This document shows positions 52,796 to 63,919 of a stretch of DNA of 64,000 nt, one piece after another. Positions within the stretch are counted from its first letter, which is position 1. Each line of letters begins with the position of its first letter. The position numbers and the translations under genes are program-made. The stretch is from Chrysophaeum taylorii. Taxonomy: Eukaryota; Sar; Pelagophyceae; Pelagomonadales; Pelagomonadaceae. A model generated the notes under the pieces. The model saw only the letters and a program-made list of their open reading frames with translations, was not told where the DNA came from and searched no databases. The stretch is from NCBI GenBank assembly GCA_029834535.1, contig JAQMWT010000424.1, positions 56,419-120,418 on the forward strand. The letters run 5' to 3'.

Positions 52796-53807
52796 GTTTG
52801 TCCCCCGATTTAGGGTAAGGATCAGGTAGACGCGCGAGGTAGGCATTGATCCTCAAGCCGTCTACGGCGACCTCGCAGACTGTTTCCACGACCCGCGGCG
52901 GCTCTTTCAGCGCGCCATTCTCACGCCCCGTCGAAACGATGTTGTCGATGCTGATAACGCGCGCATGACCGCGGCCTTTTTTTCCCGGAGACGAGGCGTC
53001 GGAGTTCTTTTCGGCCGACTAGGTTGGGTCGGAAGACGACGCCTCGCTCTTTACAGTCGAGTTTTCGACTCCCTGACAACCAACGGCATGCTGACTTTGA
53101 TCGCGAGCTTAAATTCTTCGCAACCTCGACCCGTCGCACGGCCACTGCAACGGTACCAGATACATGATCGATCGTGTCGTTGTCACCGAGGCTCCTCCAA
53201 CCTGTATCCCTTAAGGCCCGCCGACGCCAAACGATCAACAAGAGCCAGGGCCAGACGCCCCGCGAGGTCGGCGTCCTCTTGCCCAAGCCCGTCTTCTGTC
53301 ACGTCCAGCTCTACGTGGCTCTCTGTCGATCGCCAACCCCGAGGATATGCTCTTCTGAGTCGACGACTCCACCCTACCCCACACGTGCTGCGCAATACCG
53401 ATAAGCCCCCTCCCGGCGTCTACACGCGCACTGTAAGTGAACTTACTGGGACCAGGTGAACTTACTGGAACCAGGTGAACTTACGGAGGTTAGAGATTTG
53501 GGACTAGGTGAAATTAGTGACCAGGCGAACTTACTGAGACCAAGTGAACTTACTGGGGTTTTTAGAGTAAACTCAAAGGTTAGCGGCGTATGCGGATCAA
53601 AGCAGCTTAGATTGGCGAGGGTGAGAGGGACGAGCTCGAAGGAGAGTGGGGTGAGGGGACGTGAGCACGAGTGGGTTTACGGCGAACTTACTGGGGTTAG
53701 AGATTGGGACTAGGTGAACTTCCTGGGTCCCAGGTGAACTTACTGGGGTTAGAGATTGGGACTAGGTGAACTTACTGGCGAACTTACTGGCCTGCACTTG
53801 TCGACAT
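52796..53807 (+). mobile_element. Right arm of inverted repeat: decayed Helitron-type PIF1 helicase end
   Basis: Mirror of 49861-50859. On the plus strand it keeps the helicase C-terminal motif TINKSQGQTPREVGVLLPKP and VQLYVAL (about 53240-53320), aligned to PIF1's QGQT...GVYLP...QLYVALSR. The outer part again has the GTGAACTTACTGG repeats and ends CTTACTGGCCTGCACTTGT. Internal stops and frameshifts mark it as dead. Confidence 0.78.
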
Positions 53808-53937
53808 TTAAAGACAAACAGACAGACAAACATCTGTCGATTAGTAGTAAGGATAATCAATCCTTTGGCTGAAAACGAGTTGAGAGGCGCAGACTTTATG
53901 TTTTTTCCAGTACCCATACATCTGCTTTTTTTGATAT
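53808..53937. other. LINE tail remnant and unassigned spacer
   Basis: Starts GTCGACATTTAAAGACAAAC and continues with ACAGACAAAC repeats to CTGTCGATTAGTAGTAAGG, matching the inverse of 50905-50990: a tiny LINE 3' end abutting the arm. The rest is unassigned. Confidence 0.6.
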
Positions 53938-54202
53938 ACAAGTGCAGGCCAGTAAGTTCACCTAGTCCCAATCTCTAACCCCAGTAAGTTCACCTGGGAC
54001 CCAGGAAGTCCACCTAGTCCCAATCTCTAACCCCAGTAAGTTCGCCGTAAACCCGCTCGTGTTCACGTCCCCTCACCCCACTCTCCTTCGAGCTCGTCCC
54101 TCTCACCCCCGCCAATCTAAGCTGCTTTGATTAACCTTTGAGTTTACTCTAAAAACCCCAGTAAGCTCACTTGGTCTCAGTAAGTTCACCTGGTCACTAA
54201 GT
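53938..54202. repeat. Third partial copy of the arm terminus
   Basis: ACAAGTGCAGGCCAGTAAG onward repeats the outer 265 bp of the left arm in the same orientation, then stops at GGTCACTAAG. The helicase part is absent. Confidence 0.8.
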
Positions 54203-54495
54203 GCAGAGAAATCTGCTGCCTCTTACCCTTATCCGTCCGTTGAGAACGTGGTCTCTTCCTTACCCTTTCTTCTTCCTTTCTACACAACCAAATAGTCCTC
54301 TGATTCGTGCTTACACGCATCATCATGGTCTAGCGCGTCCCTAGGTATTGCAGAGAAATCTGCTGCCTCTTACCCTTATCCGTCCGTTGAGAACGTGATC
54401 TTTTCCTTACCCTTCTTCTTCCTTTCTACACAATCAAATAGTCCTCTGATTTGTGCCTACGCTCATCATCATGGTCTAGCGCGTCCCGAGGTATG
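54203..54495. repeat. 147-bp tandem duplication
   Basis: Two copies (54203-54349, 54350-54495) starting GCAGAGAAATCTGCTGCCTC and ending with TAGCGCGTCCC; they differ at about ten bases. Confidence 0.85.
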
Positions 54496-54956
54496 TAGCA
54501 CTATACACTTAACCTTTCTCGTGTATTGCTAGATGCCGCCTGCCGTGATCTGAGGATATAGGGAACATAACCGTTCATTCCCCGAATTGACCTTCCAGAC
54601 GTTCACGATGAGACGGGATGGTTTCCCAGGTGACTTACCACTGCTTGCTAAATGCTCTGCAGGATATGGGCCCAGGCGGGTCCCTGAGAAACCATGTGGT
54701 AAAACGTGCACGTAGCCTATGGGTTTTGAACAGTTACCGCGCCAGCCCAGCCTCGCCATGTGACACGCTTGTCAATACATCGCCATTACCATTAGGCTGT
54801 ATATAATATCTTTTTGCACACGTGATCGTGTAACCTTGTGTGCACCTGTTCATAGTATCGTATTGTCATGTCAATGTTGATGTGTGTGTAATTGGCTAGC
54901 CTGTACTCTTGCACACATGTTATGGAATATTTTGGGTTCGTCCACTCGTACATTCC
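54494..54956 (+). repeat. Candidate 5' LTR of copia C
   Basis: Begins TGTAGCACTATACAC and ends GTACATTCCA. It is followed by TGGTAATGCACTTAACAGG, a possible primer-binding site starting TGG. A TATATAAT sequence lies at about 54791-54799. The partner LTR lies outside the window, so the limits are unproven. Confidence 0.35.
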
Positions 54957-55243
54957 ATGGTAATGCACTTAACAGGCTCCTTGAGAGCACCAAAACTAAC
55001 CAGCTGCCTGAGTGACTGCGCTTAGCGACACTACTCTGGACTCACAGCTTGCACAGTCGTCATATAGACACATTTTCCATCGAAAAAATCGATGAGTGTA
55101 CATAGACACCGATAGACAGACCCCCTTAGAATGTCTAGACAGTGTCAACTGCGTGACTGAACCCACAGGTTCCCCGTCAACTGCTATGGCAGAACACGCA
55201 CGCAGCACGAGCCGCACCCAAGGCGATCACAGGTACGGATATA

Positions 55244-57565
55244 TTGAAGCTCGAAGCTCCTGTAGTTGAGTTTCTTAACGATGGAAATCGATTTCAGCTT
55301 CAGACTCGCAAGGTATCCTTGCAAATCAAGCACATTAAGCAACTGTTACGGTCCAGTCATGCCGATGCCTTCCTCGAGTACGACTCGACGAAGCATATAC
55401 TCGGTCATGCAAGGACTACGAGATCCTCCGGAATCAAATTCTCGATCGCGTTTTCCTGGAATGGAAGACCGATAGGGCTGCTGATCTCCGTTTAGCTATT
55501 GATGAATTGCCCCCTGAGTATCAGGAATGGCATTTCACCAACGAAGCTTTCCCCCCACTTACCTGATGCAGAAGTAGCTCAGCTAGCTACTGTCTGTTAC
55601 GACTATGAAGTCAAGGCATTACGTCCTGAAATCAATGCCCGTTTCTTAGAAGAGGAACGAATCTTAAATCGCGCGCACCCGAAGGCATTAGCTTTCGACA
55701 CCCGTGTTCGTACCCCTGTTACCATGTTTTCGTTAACTGCTGCTGACTGGCACACTTATCAGAAAACGTATGCTACATTCTTGCATAGTTACTTCAATCT
55801 TGAAAGTGTTGGAAAACCAGCACTTGCGGCCTGGCCCGCCATCAATGAGATATACAACAAAAGCTATTTACCCAACAAGGCTCGAGCTATTATGCTCATC
55901 GCCTTTAGTCACTACGAGTCTGTTACGACTACTGATGTGTCTTACTTGAAACAGCAATTTAACTCTGTTGTTTATAATCCTAACTGGTATGTCCATGTAT
56001 TTATCGAAGCTGTCCTAGCATTTAGGCAAATCTCTTACCAACTTAACCAGGAAGAGACTGACCTTCAATTCGACTTTGGCACTCTTTGCAGGAAAATCTA
56101 TGAAGAGATACATCGGCACTATGCCGATAATACCAGCAACAACCGTTATGATCGTGGTTGGGTAGATTGGTGTTATATGTATGAAACCCGATCTTCATCT
56201 CGGCCTGTGCCAGAAGCTGAACGATTGTGTCACCCTACCAACCCTAGCTACATTTTAGAATACGCATTAGACCTATACAATGTAGTATCAAATGGGTCGA
56301 ACAAAAGACGCTTAGAACGCCCTGTTTCTTGGCAACCCTATGTCGAAGGTTTATCATCTCAACCAAAGCCAAAGTTACTACTTACAAACACTTTGGATTC
56401 AGCAGACAAAAGTCTGACTCAAACTGCTAACACACTCGCCTTCATCACTTCGTCCCAACCTGGTACATCTTCCACGTTTAATGCTAGACGCTTGCGTAAC
56501 TCTAATGATGCTCGCCAGCCTTTCTCTCGCAGCGATTTATCGTATTATCGTTCTGGTGATTCTTACGTCACCAAGAAAACTGCTGGACAGTCCCATGACC
56601 GTCCAATTTACCCCCGCACTTTTGACAGGTCCTCTCGGTCTAACATGAAATTATTAGATCGAACAAACCACACCTTAAACACCCTGCGAGAACAGTGTAG
56701 TGAACTTACGAAGCGTGTGACAGATAATGATACCACGGCTCAGCTACAACTGAATATTAACAAGTTATTTGAGACTCTATTACAATCAGCTGACATTCTG
56801 TCAACGACATCGACCAAGGACAACCGTAGTTTACTTCGTCTAAACGAACAACTCATGTTCGTAGAAGACATCATTTATGATGTGGACGTTCATCTATCCT
56901 CGACCGAAAAGTCGTTAAACTACGTGGAGCCACAACACCATACTGTTGTTACTGCTCCCACCCCAAAGGCAACTCCTCCTACTACAGACACGAAGAATGC
57001 CCCCAACACACAGGGTAATCCTTCCAATATTGTGCCTAACCTCTTTACTGCTTCCGCCATCTCGGCTTTACCACCAGCGTTACTGTCCTCGCTATCTTCA
57101 CAGGTCCAATCTGCCCTCAACTTACCACCACAAGCCGAAACCAAAAGGGATGCCGATCATACTTCGCTATCGTCATTTGATGAAAAGCACGGCATGGCTG
57201 ATGATGCTGACGAACCATCACCACCTGTTCAACCGATTATTATTCCAACGAACCTGCTATTGCTGGAGAACGTCTTCACGGCCAGCCTCTCCTCCACTTG
57301 CACACATTCGGAAAACGCCTTCCTCACCAACTACATGAAGGTAAACAGTGTCTCTCCACATTGCTCTTTTCTATATTTTGACTCTTGTGCTACCATCTCA
57401 TTGATGTCCACTTACGATTTTTCAATACCCAACCATATTATTCCACTGGACTCCAAATACGCGCCGATTGTTATTCAAACCGCCACTGGACAACAACGTG
57501 CCTCACACATGATGTTGACACGTAACATTGCTGTTCCCCTACCAGATCATCCACAAGCTGGCTGA
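55244..57565 (+). pseudogene. Copia C gag and protease
   Basis: Two frames joined by a shift near 55470, then 688 codons. The first part is helical gag (YEILRNQILDRVFLEW, ELPPEYQEW; later WHTYQKTYATFLHSYF, AWPAINEIYNKSY). A long polar linker follows. A protease-like site FDSCATISLMS lies at about 57375-57407, where the active-site Gly of D-S/T-G is replaced by Cys, followed by VIQTATGQQ. No zinc knuckle is seen. The STEKSLNYVE motif at about 56901-56930 lies just before the protease region. Confidence 0.7.
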
Positions 57566-57956
57566 CCGACATCTCGCTATCCTGAGCACGCTCGAGTGGA
57601 ACCAGACGAACCTGACCACTGTGTTCAATGATCGAGCTGAGCCAAAGCTTAGCGCTGTCACGAGCCGCATAGACAAAGATGTACGTATTCCCATACACTA
57701 CACAGCAGCTAATTTACCTGCTCTCCCTTGTCTCACTTACAACATCGCTCGCGACAAGCAGCTCGAACTTCGTTCCCTCGCATTTCCCCTCAAGCGATAC
57801 CATGAAAACAGGGATCTACTGGCATACTACAACTACCTACTCCAAAGAGTTTTACCAGATCGCCCGTGGATTCGCCCTTTGGTTCTCAATCTTCGGAAAC
57901 AGAACAAGTTTGTTCAGCAAAATACGCAGCCATTAACTTGACTACTCTCACGCCCA

Positions 57957-58582
57957 GTGTTTCTCTCACAAGAGTCCAATCTCCGCAAACCCTCTGTCAT
58001 GTTACTTTGTTCTGGTTTGTCAACTCCGGCGTTCCTGTCTCAAGCCACTAATGACTTAGGCTTAAATATCAATGTAAAAGTTGTTGTTGAGTCTGATGAT
58101 ACGCTTGTTCGAATGTTACGCCACCGTTTCCCTACTGTATTATTATTTGAATCTCTCCCCGCCTTTATTAACCATCTTCACCTAATTTCACCAGAGGAAA
58201 GGCGCACATTCTATTGTGATATAATTGAGATCACTCCTCCCTGCACGAACAGGAATCTACTAAAGCAGCATAAGACAGAAGACTTACACAGCCTGCTGGA
58301 CGATTCTCTTTTCGACAGCATGCTGTCTGTCATCAAGTTACTCCAGCCCTTGGTACTACTGGCTGAGATGACGCCTGCATAAGTACTGTCATCAAGACCA
58401 CATCACAGTGGCCAACCTTATCCATGCTACACTTGATTACTGTGTCGATGTTGTTGATAGGTTCCCGACCTACATCTGTGGCGACTACCAATCTAGAGAA
58501 AGATGGATATGCATCGCACGCAGGTATTCTACTGGGCCAATTAAAATATTGTCGTGGCTATCCTCCATCCACGCCCCTTCCT
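57957..58582 (+). pseudogene. C5 DNA-cytosine methyltransferase domain inside copia C
   Basis: Frame 57957-58376 then, after a one-base slip, 58378-58578. Motif I VMLLCSGLSTPAF (58 kb; compare LFDGIATG of DNMT3-like enzymes); SAM-pocket acidic segment VKVVVESDD; motif IV ITPPCTNRN with the catalytic Cys codon at 58242-58244; motif VI LLAEMTP in place of ENV; DHITVANLIHATLDY; motif VIII GDYQSRERWICIARR (QxRxR, Q codon at 58489). Spacing of the catalytic Cys to QxRxR is about 82 residues, as in the family. Motifs IX-X (GNSV) were not found; they may lie in the frame-broken part downstream. It would methylate cytosine in DNA. With the frameshift and a later stop it is probably inactive in this copy. 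Confidence 0.75.
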
Positions 58583-60012
58583 AAAGATCGTGGATGATCT
58601 ACAAGCTATTCAAGCGCCTTTGGCTACCTAAACACGTATCCAAAGACTGGATCCGGGTGTTCCCCGATCCTCCATATATCCCCGTTCCTAAAACGTTTGC
58701 ACCTTACTCTCGCACAGGTTCTGCTCAGCTTACTATGGCTGACCTTGAATCCCTCAATATGTTACTGCTTCGCCTTCACTCACAACAGGCTCATGAGCAA
58801 CGTACTCACTCTGTTCAATCCGAGTGTACTTATCATCAGCTGTGCTTTAAACGCTCCTCTATGGAGCCACTACCCAATGCAACCTACCCTATACATGTCA
58901 AGGTTTTTACAATCCTCTATAACTTGTTTGCCAGCTTACACACTAACTCACCCACTCCTGTGTCCTATTACATAACCGTTTTCGAAACTAACCAACCGTC
59001 ACACAGGTTACTACTTACAACCTCATCAACATCACACGACTCCCACTTCTTAACTGGTGGCCACCACTCTGACGGCAACCTCACCATAGAGAACGCCACC
59101 ACCAAATATCATGCTCTATTGACGCGTTTGGAAGCACGTATACGTTCACTGCTTCCGACATTCCCGCGACGCGACAGGTCCATATATTTGGAGCCGTTTA
59201 TGGGTTATTGGGATAGTCCAAGCCCTTCCCAAGTTGGTCTGCTGCCACCCATGGCACCGCCATACCAAAGCTCTTGTCCAGATGCTCTTGTGATGCCTGG
59301 CTGCCTTACTACAAGGCCACCGACAATTCTTTCGACTACAAAGATTCTCATTTTGCTCTGGACTCTCTACTCCAGACCTCCCATCACCCACCGTCCATCA
59401 CGGCTCACGCTTCACCTTATCAACCGCCACTGCTCTTGTCATCTGCAAATCACCGCAAACTTGTCCACGCATGACCTGTCCTCGTCTTCTGCTTACTGAG
59501 CGCAGCTCGACTTTCCTGCTAATGGCCATCCCGACAGCACCTCTCCGACTCACAAGTGTTATGCCTCTCATCAACTTCGATCATTTGCTCTGGAAGATCA
59601 CCACTTATCTCATAGTCGCTATATAGGTACCTTCGTGGAAGTGACCGCAAACTCAGCTCTAAAATCCACTCCATGCTTGCTCCATTGCCACCGTCCGAGG
59701 GTATGCCAATATTATTTTACTCGACCCTCGCAACGGGAAATTACGCTACCCCACTCGACCGGAGTTGATTCGTGCTAACAACCACACCAAACAACAGGAA
59801 TCTTTCCTCTTGTCTCTACGCCATGACCTTTGCTGTGACATGCTCAGCAATGCTCTGCCTGCCGGTACGTACAGCACTCTGTACAAGCACCTTTCGCTCC
59901 TCGTTGCCGATATTAAATCCCTTATGTTGGACCCTACCTTCCAACATACTGCTGCCGTGACGAAGAAATCCTATGTATCCAATTTCATGACCGTTGATCA
60001 AGCTTCCACCAC
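58583..60012 (+). other. Unassigned internal part of copia C
   Basis: Open frames at 58594-59499 and 59765-60052 continue coding-like composition (for example WLPKHVSKDWIRVFPDPPY, RSIYLEPFMGYWD) but match no domain I can name. By position it could hold the methyltransferase target-recognition end plus a linker to integrase. Confidence 0.5.
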
Positions 60013-61474
60013 GTGCAGCACAGATACCTTGTCTTTGGCACAATCTTTATGATGTCTATTTCCAGCAACTGCTTGACCGAAATGTCGTTAAACTATATAT
60101 CTTCGTCCTACGAAGATACTCTCGTTACTCGTGATGATGAGGATGCACCTCCAAGTGACCCTGCTGCGCACCAGGATGACGACGCACCGCCTTCCCCTGC
60201 CTTAGACACCGAACTCAAGTTCGATGTTCGGCGCAAACGGCATATTCCCGCTCATCCCATTCCTCGTAAGTCCCTCGCACACGGATCCACCGAATATCTC
60301 AATGCCAAAGAACGTGCCAATCGCTTCCACCGGGTGCATCACTGCCCCGACAACGTCGCTGCCAAGGCCCCCAACGTACTTGCTCGCCCTGGATTCTCTG
60401 CTTCTGACATACCATATCGCGACTTATGCACCGACTGCATCGCACACAACAAGCGCCACCCGCACAAGCATTTCAATGCGACCAAGCCTTCTTTGAGCAA
60501 ACTCACAAAGCCGGCGAAGTCTGGGCGTGCGACGGCGGCTATGTGACCATCCCATCCGAATGGGGAGGCTTCACACATATCATCGTCTTCAAGGAACTCA
60601 TTTCGAAATTTCTCTTGGTGTACTTTACACGCACCACCAACGCCACGGAGTTCACTCAAGCTCTGGATTTTGTGTATGACTTCTGTCGTACACAACTCAA
60701 CGTGCACATGCGCACCCTCTACTCCGATGCCTTCAAGCCCTACTTTAGCCAGCACATTACCTCCCCGTACCGCGTCGATAAGGGCATTCAACTCATCGCT
60801 TTCCCGCCGTACATGCACCACTTTAACTTTGAAGTTGAGTCCGCCATCGGTTTCATCGCCCCGCCTCCTCAACTCGCCTTCGTTCTCTCCTTAATGCTCA
60901 CTATCGTGGCGCCAAGATCGTGGAACCAGCCATCATGTTTCCGTGGGCGGTGATACACACCGTTCAAAGCTACAACCTTCTCCCGAACGCCACGCTCGAG
61001 CGCATTCATCATGCTATCCTGAGTCCGCAACAGCTACTCTACAACCAACTCAACACTCCCCAACATGACATGCTCAAGATTTTGGCGCTGAATGTTACCT
61101 TCTATTGGAGCCCCATGAACACCACAAGTGGGAACCGTGCCGCCGCAAATACTTATACATCTGTTGCGCCAACGCGCAAACCCGCTCGTCTCCCCACGCG
61201 TCGACCATCTGCTGACGTCGTCCTCAACCCTGAAAACGGACAAATTCGTGTTTCGTCCAAGCTGCAATTCCTCTACATGCTTCAGCATCCTACTCCTGAT
61301 CCTGAACTTGCTCCTCCGCCTCACGCTCCTCCCGCGCCTTTCTCGCTCACACCCCACGCCGCTATCCAAGACCATGTCATTCAGAGGGGGACACGGACTA
61401 CTCATCCTCCGAGGGGGCACTCCCACCTCCTTCAGCTCTTCGTCCCCTGCTCCTGCCTCTTCTCCCTCTTCTGA
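60013..61474 (+). pseudogene. Copia C integrase
   Basis: HHCC pre-integrase (FHRVHHCPDNV ... LCTDCIAHNKRH, about 60325-60450). After a shift comes the rve core: first Asp in WACDGGYVTIP (60531), second in LYSDAFKPY (60726), Glu in FNFEVESAIG (60837). The following frame has the post-core helix FPWAVIHTVQSYNLLP and SPQQLLYNQL. The LTEMSLNYIS motif (60070-60099) lies before the HHCC region. Confidence 0.82.
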
Positions 61475-62159
61475 CACCTCGCCGACGATTCTGGCTCTAT
61501 GTCACCGCCGCCCTTGCTTCCTTCTTACAAAGACCTTTTGCACAAGATGACCTCATTCTTGTCCCAGGTTCCAAACAGCCCAACACCCGCAAGGCAACTT
61601 CTATGAAAATATCCAAGCCCGGCTGCAAGCGTCTACTATTGGTGCTTACAAAGCCGCTGGTGGCAAACTCGCCGATTTCCGCTGGGATCTTCGCCACCAC
61701 TTCCTTACGTTCAAGTCTCCCGCCCTCTCCGCCCTTCATATCAATGGTGGTATCCGCTGGTCTGCTATCTGCTCAGAGGGGGAACATGCGTTGTTAGCTC
61801 GTCTTCTCCCGTTGCGTACTGACTTAATTGCCCGCTACCCGCACGTCGATGGTCACTTCGCCCACGCCAAGTGCGCATCCAGCATCCCAGCTGCAACCTT
61901 TCTAACTGCTGATGGTTCACCTACGTGCCCCATTCATCGGCCCCTTTTATCTGCGTTCACTGAGCACGCTGCTGCCTTTGGCACTTCTTCCTTACAATAT
62001 GCACTTACGTACCTGGCGCCGACCAGCTTTATTGATCACAACTCCTCCGAGTTTGGCGCTACTTCTGCATCTCTGGCTGACTTGGAGGAATACCTTCTGG
62101 TCTCTACAGAGTTTATTACCCAGGTCTTACACCGACCCTACTATCCATATTCAACTGGA

Positions 62160-63919
62160 ATCTGCCTCTACTACTCCTACTGACGCTGTTTCCGCTTATC
62201 CCGAAGTTGCGCACACTGCCTCGACCGCAACGTCGCTAAACTATAATTCACCAGCCACTGTTGGTCCTGACGAATATAAGGTCCAAGAAGCGGACGTTTC
62301 CATTGACGAATATAAACTCAAGTGCCTCCACGGTTTGTCGCCTGAAAACAGGCACGCCTACCTCAAGGCCATCGCCAAGGAACTCCACGACATTATCCGC
62401 TTTGGCTGCTTCAAACTTTCCTTACCCGACGGTGTCTCTCGTTCTATTGACAGCAGGATGGTGCTGAAGATTAAAACAGACTCTGCAGGCAATACGTTAA
62501 GCACAAGGCTCGCCTCGTGCTACGTGGCTTCCTAGCATCTCTTGGCGCCGATTTCTTTGGCACCTTCAGCCCCATGGCCACCATGACCGCAATCCGGGTA
62601 CTACTAGCTATTGCAGCATACAAGCAATTGCCTGTCTACCATGCAGACGTCCCGAACGCCTTCGTTCAGTCGGACATTGATGCCAACGTCTATGTTCAGT
62701 TACCAGACGGCATCAAGCTTATCGACCCCGATGACGCTAAGTACAAGGGCCGACGTCTACCGAAACTGCTGAAGTCACTTTAGACTTCGGCAATCACCAT
62801 CTCTTTGGAACAAAGAGATAGACGGCTTCTTCCGTAGCCTTGGCTACAAACGCCTGCATTCGGACTCTTGCCTATATGCTCGAGTATCCGCACATGCTAA
62901 GTTCGTCGTATGCAGTCTGTCTGTAGACGACATTGTTATTGTGTCCAATGACGACCCTCTCTGTAATTGAACTACAGGATGCCCTCCACAAACGGTATGC
63001 TGTGAGCAGTTTGAACCCGTCCATACCCTTTGGCAAGCTGGTGTTCATGCAAGTTGCCTGCAGACCTGACTTCGCAAGCCTTGGCAGATGTTCGCGTGGT
63101 ATGCATGCACCCACGTATGTTCACGTCCAAATGCTAGAGCATTTGCTTCTACTCAAGAAGCCGGAAAACCGCTCACTTCGCCTCTGGTTCCATCCTAAGG
63201 TAATGCCATTGAAGCTCACCTTCGCACTGTCTCCGCTAATCGAATTGATCTATCCACTGTGGTCGACTACCAACCGCAGGATGTATCTACTGGACAGTTT
63301 GACCCCTTAGTTGCCATGGTTGACGCTGACAACGCCCCTTCCTTAGCACAGGAAGATAGGAAATCTACCACCGGGTTTGTCTTCTATCTTTTCAACTGGC
63401 TTATTGGTTGGAAAAGCAAACTTCAACCGATTGTCTCCTGCTCAACTCACGAAGCTGAGTTGATTGCCCTCAGTATTTGTGCTGATGAAGCTGTTTGGCT
63501 ACGCAAGCTGCTGTTGGAACTCTCCTTTGTCGTCAACCCCACCTTCTACGTCAACAATTCTAATGGTGAGAACACCGCTGACCCTGTTGACTTCGATGAC
63601 AATGACAACCCAACTGCTGAAGATATGCGCTTCATCAGAAGCCTACCTCTCTTGTCTGACAATGCTGCCGCTGTTCACCCCTCTAATAACCCAGATGGGT
63701 CCTCATAACCCAGATGGGTCCTCTCGATCCAAGGCACTGTCAACCAGATGGTTTAAAATTCGTGATTACATATCGCTTCAGAAAATACGAGTCCATCAAG
63801 TTCCCGGCAAGCTAAACGTGGCGGATGGTTTTACAAAGCCACTTGCTGCTGAGTTCTCCACCTTTCGCTCTCTACTCGGTATGCATCATGCCTCTGACGA
63901 CAATCCTTTACAGGATTGA
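62160..63919 (+). pseudogene. Copia C reverse transcriptase and RNase H
   Basis: STATSLNYN (about 62220-62247) precedes AIAKELHDIIRFGCF and SRMVLKIKTDSAG. After a shift come KHKARLVLRGF, YHADVPNAFVQSDIDANVYV and, at about 62905-62945, the active site SLSVDDIVIVSND (SVDD for YVDD). RNase H follows: VDADNAPSLAQEDRKSTTGF, ISCSTHEAELIAL-like segment, and WFKIRDYISLQKIRVHQVPG with TKPLAAEF at the end. At least four frameshifts. It stops at 63917-63919. Confidence 0.85.
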
